Shown here one piece after another: positions 31,296 to 35,462 of a stretch of DNA of 35,462 nt. The position numbers were made by a program, and so were the translations under genes. The stretch's first letter is position 1, and every line of letters begins with the position of its first letter. Under the pieces are notes generated by a model. That model had not been told where the DNA came from and did no database searches. It worked only from the letters and a program-made list of their open reading frames with translations. The stretch comes from Sedimentisphaerales bacterium (GTDB taxonomy: Bacteria > Planctomycetota > Phycisphaerae > Sedimentisphaerales > Anaerobacaceae), in the NCBI GenBank assembly GCA_016932095.1, contig JAFGDN010000030.1:1-35462 (forward strand). Reading direction: 5' to 3'.

Positions 31296-32669
31296 ATGGC
31301 CGACGAATTGATAATAACCGTTAGCGGCCTTCGGGGAATCGTGGGCAAAAACCTCACCCCGGAGGTTGCGGCTGCATACGGCCGCGCTTTTGGCGAGTTT
31401 CTTCGCGGCCGGTCGATTGCGAAAAGCAAACGTTTGGCTGTCTGCATCGGACGCGATTCGAGGCCTTCCGGCGAAATGCTCTCGGCCTCCGCTGCCGCCG
31501 GGCTTGTCGCCGCGGGTATCGTCGTTACAGACCTCGGGCTGGTAACGACCCCCAGCGTCGGGATTATGGTTCGTCATTTGAATTGTGCCGGCGGCGTAAT
31601 CATAACCGCCTCGCACAATCCTTCTGAATATAACGGCGTCAAGCTTCTGCTCGATAACGGTATGGCCCCTCCCCCGGATACCGCAGGGCTGATTAAAAAT
31701 CTGTTTTTAAGCAAAAAATTTACCGCGCCGGCCTCGCCTCTCGGTAAAATAACGAGCAATAACCAGGCCGACGAGATGCATATATCAAAAGTCCTCGCGA
31801 TAATTGACGCAAAAAACATCGCTGCGAAGCAATTCACCGTTGTTTTGGATAGTATCAACGGGGCAGGGGGCCGACCCGGAATAAATCTGCTCGAACGTCT
31901 CGGCTGTAAAGTCGTTGCCTTAAACAGGGAACCCACTGGTTTGTTCGCACATCCCCCCGAACCGACTGTTGATAACCTCACTGGCTTGTGCGTGACCGTT
32001 AAAGATAATAAAGCCGACGTCGGCTTTGCCCAGGACCCCGACGCCGACCGTCTCGCAATCGTCGATGAAACCGGCCGGTATATCGGCGAGGAATATACGC
32101 TGGCGCTGGCCGCCAAACTCATCTTCAGTAACAAAACCGGCGTAGCGGCCACAAACCTGTCAACCTCGCGTATGCTCGACGATATCGCCAAAGCGGCGGG
32201 GGGGCAGGTCGTCCGAACGCCGGTCGGCGAGGCAAACGTGGCAATGGCGTGTCTCGAAAATAACTGCGTCGTCGGCGGCGAAGGCAACGGCGGCGTCATC
32301 GACCTTCGCGTCGGGCCCGTCAGGGATTCGCTCGTCGCTATGGCTTTCGTTTTGCAGCTTATGGCTCAAACCGGAAAGTCGGTCAGTCAGCTTGTCGGCG
32401 AGATACCGGCTTACTATATGACCAAGCAGAAATTCCCAGCCGACAAAAACACCGTTTCAGTCCTTATCAACGCCGCCAAACGCCGGTTCCCGAACGCCAA
32501 AATCGATACATCCGACGGCTGCCGGTTCGACCTGCCCGATGCCTGGATTCACGTCCGCGCGAGCAATACCGAGCCGCTCGTTCGCGTAATCGCCGAGGCA
32601 AAAGACAGTCAAACCGCCCAAAAATACATCGACGCTGTGATTAACATCTCGAAAAAATCAGCCGAATGA
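31296..32669 (+). CDS. Phosphohexomutase (phosphoglucosamine/phosphomannomutase family)
   Basis: This 457-residue alpha-D-phosphohexomutase has the four-domain layout. The active-site serine is in IITASHNPSEYNG (S106). The Mg site is QDPDADRLAI (about 246-255), the sugar-binding loop GGEGNGGVID and the phosphate-binding loop RASNTEPLVRV. The sugar loop GGEGNGG differs from the GGEQSGH of classical GlmM and is closer to archaeal-type phosphoglucosamine/phosphomannomutases, so the substrate (GlcN-P, Man-P or Glc-P) is left open. The ATG at 31296 is chosen over the TTG at 31275, since the family starts close to ITVSGLRGIVG. It lies between serA and the CDF gene on the same strand. Confidence 0.92.
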   Translation: MADELIITVSGLRGIVGKNLTPEVAAAYGRAFGEFLRGRSIAKSKRLAVCIGRDSRPSGEMLSASAAAGLVAAGIVVTDLGLVTTPSVGIMVRHLNCAGGVIITASHNPSEYNGVKLLLDNGMAPPPDTAGLIKNLFLSKKFTAPASPLGKITSNNQADEMHISKVLAIIDAKNIAAKQFTVVLDSINGAGGRPGINLLERLGCKVVALNREPTGLFAHPPEPTVDNLTGLCVTVKDNKADVGFAQDPDADRLAIVDETGRYIGEEYTLALAAKLIFSNKTGVAATNLSTSRMLDDIAKAAGGQVVRTPVGEANVAMACLENNCVVGGEGNGGVIDLRVGPVRDSLVAMAFVLQLMAQTGKSVSQLVGEIPAYYMTKQKFPADKNTVSVLINAAKRRFPNAKIDTSDGCRFDLPDAWIHVRASNTEPLVRVIAEAKDSQTAQKYIDAVINISKKSAE

Positions 32670-32675
32670 ATATAT

Positions 32676-33575
32676 ATGGAAGACATCAGGCAAATCACTG
32701 CCACAAAACAGCTTCGGCTCGTTACCTTTTTCAGCATTGCCGCAAACGCATTTTTTCTCGTGCCCGTCAAGTTCACAGTCGGTATTCTCACCGGCTCACT
32801 GTCCCTGGTCGCCGATGGTATTCATTCCGCAACCGATATGCTCACCGATTTGGCGGTCTTAATCGGGATTCATCTTGGCTCCAAAAAACCTGACGCTGAC
32901 CACCCCTTTGGCCACGGCAAGCTCGAAACACTTTCAGCCGCAGGTATTGCGCTCGGATTATTGGCGGTCGGCCTCGCTATGGTTTATTACGCCGCCCACG
33001 ATATAGCAAAAGGCAACATCCATCACCCGGGAAACCCCGTCCTTATCGTCGCGGGCCTTTCCATCGTGGTTAAGGAAATCATCTTTCGCGTCACAAAAAG
33101 AGTCGCCGTAAAATACCATTGCCCCGCCGCCCTCGCAAATGCCTGGCACGACAGGGCCGACGCGCTGGCCTCAGTTGCCGTAATCATCGGCGTCGTCGCC
33201 CAAAAATTCGGCTTCAACTACGGCGACCAGGTCGCCGCCGTCGTCGTCGGGATTATGGTCTCGCTCGTCGCCTCAGGCATATTCAGGGATTGCCTCGCGG
33301 AATTAACAGAGCGGGCCGTTGACGAGGTGACAATAGCGCACATCAAGGATATTATCAACGCCGAAAGCCAAATCAGGCAGTGGCATCGCCTGCGAACCCG
33401 CGGCGTAGGAAGGGAAATTTTTCTCGACCTTCACATCCTCGTTGACCCGAATCTCAGCATATCAGACGCTCACGATGTCTCAGAGCGCCTCGAAACTGCC
33501 ATTCACCGGCAGCTTACCCGCCCCGTCAACGTAATCATCCACGTCGAGCCCGATCTCCCCCAATTGCGAAAATAA
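32676..33575 (+). CDS. CDF-family cation efflux transporter
   Basis: This 299-residue membrane transporter is of the cation diffusion facilitator family, which exports divalent metals (Zn, Fe, Mn, Co) against protons. It has six membrane segments. The first metal half-site is in LVADGIHSATDML (D47, D54), followed by DHPFGHGKLE after segment 2. The second half-site is HDRADALASVAV in segment 5 (H-x-x-x-D). A C-terminal cytoplasmic domain of about 90 residues follows, with HRLRTRGVG and DLHILVDPNLSISDAHDVSE. It begins 6 bp after the mutase stop in the same direction. The metal cannot be read with confidence. Confidence 0.94.
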   Translation: MEDIRQITATKQLRLVTFFSIAANAFFLVPVKFTVGILTGSLSLVADGIHSATDMLTDLAVLIGIHLGSKKPDADHPFGHGKLETLSAAGIALGLLAVGLAMVYYAAHDIAKGNIHHPGNPVLIVAGLSIVVKEIIFRVTKRVAVKYHCPAALANAWHDRADALASVAVIIGVVAQKFGFNYGDQVAAVVVGIMVSLVASGIFRDCLAELTERAVDEVTIAHIKDIINAESQIRQWHRLRTRGVGREIFLDLHILVDPNLSISDAHDVSERLETAIHRQLTRPVNVIIHVEPDLPQLRK

Positions 33576-33593
33576 TCCCCTCACATAATCTTT

Positions 33594-34376
33594 TCAGCGT
33601 TGTTTCCTGCGGCGTAAAGCCAGAATCCCAATACCCAGAAGCGCCATCGTCCCCGGCTCTGGAATACCTATTGCAAAACCGTTAAGGGGTGCGTGTTGCG
33701 AGCCCTCCCAGCTTTCGTTATCGGCCCAGCCGTAGATTGTTGCCTGCCCGTTTTCGTTAGTTCGTACGAAAAAGCTGCCCGAGTAATAATACGGGTCCAG
33801 AACGCTCGGGTCGCAGGGGTCGGCGCCGGCCGTATGGAGTCTTGCCAGTTTCGGCGCCAGTCCGCCACCGCCCACTGTTGGTTCATAGCTCGGATAATTA
33901 GCCGGATTTTCAATTCCCCATGCCATGTATTTGGTAGATTCTGGTATGTAATACGCATCGAAGTCAAACACGGTAAACTCGTAATACGTATTAGCGTTTA
34001 GGCCGCTAAAATCGATCTTCAGATAATCAAGTCCGAAACCAGCGCTTGTGCTTCGGGGAATATACAAAAAATCTCGATACACGTTGTTAAGATACTCGTT
34101 GTTTTCTTCGGGTGGTTCTTCTCTATTTCGTGACTGCGGCAAAACGCCCTCGTAGTTTATCCCTGTAATGGTTACCCCTACGTTGCCGAAAGTGTTATTA
34201 AATGTGTTAACAGTAGGGAAGCGTTCAAAGCTCCAGCTTTCCCAGCCGGCCTGTGTTGGGCCATTATCTCCGTTAAGGTCAACCTTAAGAAAAGGAGTAT
34301 TCTGCGGCTCAGCCAAAACAGGCAAGCAAACTGACGTTATGACGAATATGATAAAACAAAGCATTACTCTGAGCAT
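33594..34376 (-). CDS. PEP-CTERM sorting domain protein
   Basis: This secreted protein of 260 residues has an N-terminal signal peptide (CFIIFVITSVCLPVLA) and a C-terminal PEP-CTERM signal (IPEPGTMALLGIGILA then LRRRKQR). The body starts FLKVDLNGDNGPTQAGW and is Tyr/Asn-rich, probably beta-sandwich; no known domain is recognised. Exosortase-dependent sorting to the cell surface or matrix is the expected fate. GGAG lies nine bases before the ATG, and a perfect consensus promoter is at 34440-34467. It converges with the CDF gene across 18 bp without a terminator-like hairpin. Confidence 0.9.
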   Translation of the reverse strand: MLRVMLCFIIFVITSVCLPVLAEPQNTPFLKVDLNGDNGPTQAGWESWSFERFPTVNTFNNTFGNVGVTITGINYEGVLPQSRNREEPPEENNEYLNNVYRDFLYIPRSTSAGFGLDYLKIDFSGLNANTYYEFTVFDFDAYYIPESTKYMAWGIENPANYPSYEPTVGGGGLAPKLARLHTAGADPCDPSVLDPYYYSGSFFVRTNENGQATIYGWADNESWEGSQHAPLNGFAIGIPEPGTMALLGIGILALRRRKQR

Positions 34377-34439
34377 AGGTTCGGACTCCTCATCAATTTA
34401 TTAATAATACGCACCTTCTCTTTACCCTTCATTGCAACA

Positions 34440-34467
34440 ATTATAACAATTTACCGGCCCGTGTCAA
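34440..34467 (-). promoter_or_regulatory. Consensus promoter of second PEP-CTERM gene
   Basis: On the minus strand TTGACA, 16 nt, TATAAT, both perfect. The TTGACA overlaps the stop codon of the upstream decayed frame. The leader is about 55 nt. Confidence 0.65.
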
Positions 34468-34760
34468 GTTTTTATGTAAAAACGAAATTCGCCTTTTATA
34501 ACCTTTCCTGTGAGTTTTAGGGTCAGATGGCAGTCATTTTGCGTCAAAATCCCGTAAGTTCCGGTGCCGGCAATTGTGACTTTCCCTTTTCCCTCGTTGA
34601 CCGGGCCTTCGTATGTCAGGAATTTCAGCGGGTGGTCGAAGATTTTGACCGCCTCAATCGGCTCGCCGCTCCATTCTTAACGACAGCACGCCTACGCACG
34701 CTTCTTGGCTAAACCGAGTCGAGATTTGGTCCTCTGTTCTGACTCGCAATGTAATTTTAC
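34464..34760 (-). pseudogene. Frameshifted hypothetical gene
   Basis: The minus strand reads a protein-like 3' part: WSGEPIEAVKIFDHPLKF..., containing FLTYEGPVNEGKGKVTIAG and LTLKLTGKVIKGEFRFYIKT, to TGA at 34464-34466. In this frame TAA lies just upstream (34677-34679) and there is no start. The neighbouring frame upstream reads VRTEDQISTRFSQEACVGVL and SLRME before stopping, so the two parts probably join across a frameshift near 34670. It is beta-strand-like and of no family I recognise. A short intact gene lacking a visible start is the alternative. Confidence 0.4.
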
Positions 34761-34849
34761 TTACGGGTTTACGTAAGCGGCCAATTATAAAGGGCTTATG
34801 AAAAGTAAAATAAAAAGATGGACAGTCCTATAATATCTCATCAAAACAC

Positions 34850-34877
34850 TTGACAAACAATAAAATTTGCTTACTCT
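34850..34877 (+). promoter_or_regulatory. Possible promoter of the secreted repeat protein
   Basis: TTGACA, 16 nt, TACTCT, with a leader of about 100 nt to the ATG at 34977. The -10 is weak. Confidence 0.4.
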
Positions 34878-34976
34878 GCCTCTTGGCTAACAAACGACTT
34901 ATCACGCGTTCCGAAAGCTGAATCTGATTATTACATAACGGTTGATAAGAGAGTGGAAATGCTCAGGAGGTGTAAA

Positions 34977-35408
34977 ATGAAAAATGTCAGCCTTTTTTTG
35001 TTAGCAGGTCTGTTGGTGTTAGCGGTTAACATTCAAGAAGCTCACGCTGGTGACACATACTGGTATATATACACAATAGATAGTATTGGTGATGTGGGAT
35101 TTTACACTTCTATTGCCTTGGACAGCAACGATAAGCCCCACATCAGCTATTTTGATAGTACCAACGTTGATGTGAAATATGCTCACTATGATGGTAGCTG
35201 GCATACGGAGATAGTAGATGATTCTTTTGGCGCCGGACAGAACGGGATTTCACTTGCCTTGGACAGCAAAGGCATTCCACATATCAGCTATTCGTGTTCA
35301 GAAGGTCTAAAATATGCTTATTATGATGAGATATGGCATATAGAGACAGTTGATGCCAATGCTAATACGGGATGGTTTAGAGCCTCTAACAAAATGAGGT
35401 ATATTTAA
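34977..35408 (+). CDS. Secreted beta-propeller-type repeat protein, truncated
   Basis: This product of 143 residues has a signal peptide (NVSLFLLAGLLVLAVNIQEAHA), then two copies of a repeat of about 45 residues: IALDSNDKPHISYFDST...VKYAHYDGSW and LALDSKGIPHISYSCSE...LKYAYYDEIW. This L-A-L-D-S-x-x-x-P-H-I-S-Y pattern is typical of long secreted proteins with many such units, probably propeller blades. A third unit should begin after NTGWF but the frame instead reads RASNKMRYI and stops, so the gene appears interrupted. The ATG at 34977 follows AGGAGGT by five bases. Cell-surface or extracellular location is expected; function is unknown. Confidence 0.75.
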   Translation: MKNVSLFLLAGLLVLAVNIQEAHAGDTYWYIYTIDSIGDVGFYTSIALDSNDKPHISYFDSTNVDVKYAHYDGSWHTEIVDDSFGAGQNGISLALDSKGIPHISYSCSEGLKYAYYDEIWHIETVDANANTGWFRASNKMRYI

Positions 35409-35462
35409 CCGATAACATGAGTAGCTGAACGTTACAGAGAAAGGCAAGGATGCTACTCATGG
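35380..35462 (+). mobile_element. Probable left end of an insertion sequence
   Basis: The repeat protein loses its pattern at about 35378, where TTTAGAGCCTCTAACAAAAT begins, text that resembles an IS end. An inverted repeat CATGAGTAGC (35416-35425) / GCTACTCATG (35452-35461) encloses AAGGA, eight bases before an ATG at 35459, which would be the transposase start. A hairpin that hides a start codon is a known safeguard in insertion sequences. The window ends here, so the family is not identifiable. Confidence 0.4.

Larger units (their letters stand above)
34377..34976. other. Intergenic with pseudogene and promoters
   Basis: 600 bp between the second PEP-CTERM gene and the secreted repeat protein. 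It holds two promoters in opposite directions (34440-34467 minus, 34850-34877 plus), a decayed minus-strand gene (34464-34760) and a small inverted repeat CTTACG/CGTAAG (34760-34777). Confidence 0.6.

Overview
The window looks like a chromosomal segment of a Planctomycetota bacterium, most likely of the Phycisphaerae/Sedimentisphaerales kind. This is inferred from two PEP-CTERM exported proteins, a long pseudopilin operon with several GspG-like members, an AP2-HNH endonuclease, and gene-poor stretches full of degenerate short repeats. No rRNA, tRNA or CRISPR array was seen. Promoters are often close to the sigma70 consensus (TTGACA / TATAAT, 16-18 nt spacing).

Left accessory region (1-8400). 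A PEP-CTERM gene (241-924, -) sits between two 70-bp direct repeats that each hold a perfect 14-bp-arm hairpin. Next is a tandem array of about six hairpin-plus-purine-tract units (1040-1760), then a degenerate receiver-domain protein (1844-2269, -). A 1.5-kb repeat-rich gap contains a MITE-like element (2902-3020). A defence-type island follows: an AT-rich orphan ORF, a 24-codon stub resembling an HsdR N-terminus, and an MvaI/BcnI-type restriction enzyme with its methyltransferase (4625-6372, -). After another repeat-rich gap comes an AP2-HNH endonuclease with a strong promoter and a hairpin-rich leader, plus the 3' remnant of a second copy.

Core region (8406-27112). A pilB-pilT pair (-) and a three-gene sugar-type ABC importer (-: binding lipoprotein, double ATPase, permease) lie opposite a long + strand operon. 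That operon encodes a second GspE/PilB ATPase, a GspF/PilC platform protein and seven pseudopilin-like proteins: three with a GspG-type C-terminal acidic loop, then H-, I-, J- and K-like. Together they should build a type II secretion or type IV-like pseudopilus, but no secretin, prepilin peptidase or GspL/M (PilM/N/O) is in the window. The leader peptides of the H, I, J and K-like proteins are largely written by tandem 7-bp repeats, a different consensus in each gene. This is the most unusual feature seen, and it makes slippage-driven ON/OFF switching of minor pseudopilins a testable idea.

Right region (27112-35462). A four-helix-bundle (S23-type) gene is bracketed by an 18-bp perfect inverted repeat made of the same kind of heptamers. 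Housekeeping genes follow: an inositol-monophosphatase-family enzyme (-), a DUF2752 membrane protein, a putative lipoprotein, D-3-phosphoglycerate dehydrogenase (serA), a phosphohexomutase and a CDF metal transporter (all +). Then come a second PEP-CTERM protein (-), a frameshifted hypothetical gene, and a secreted repeat protein that breaks off where the edge of an insertion sequence seems to begin.
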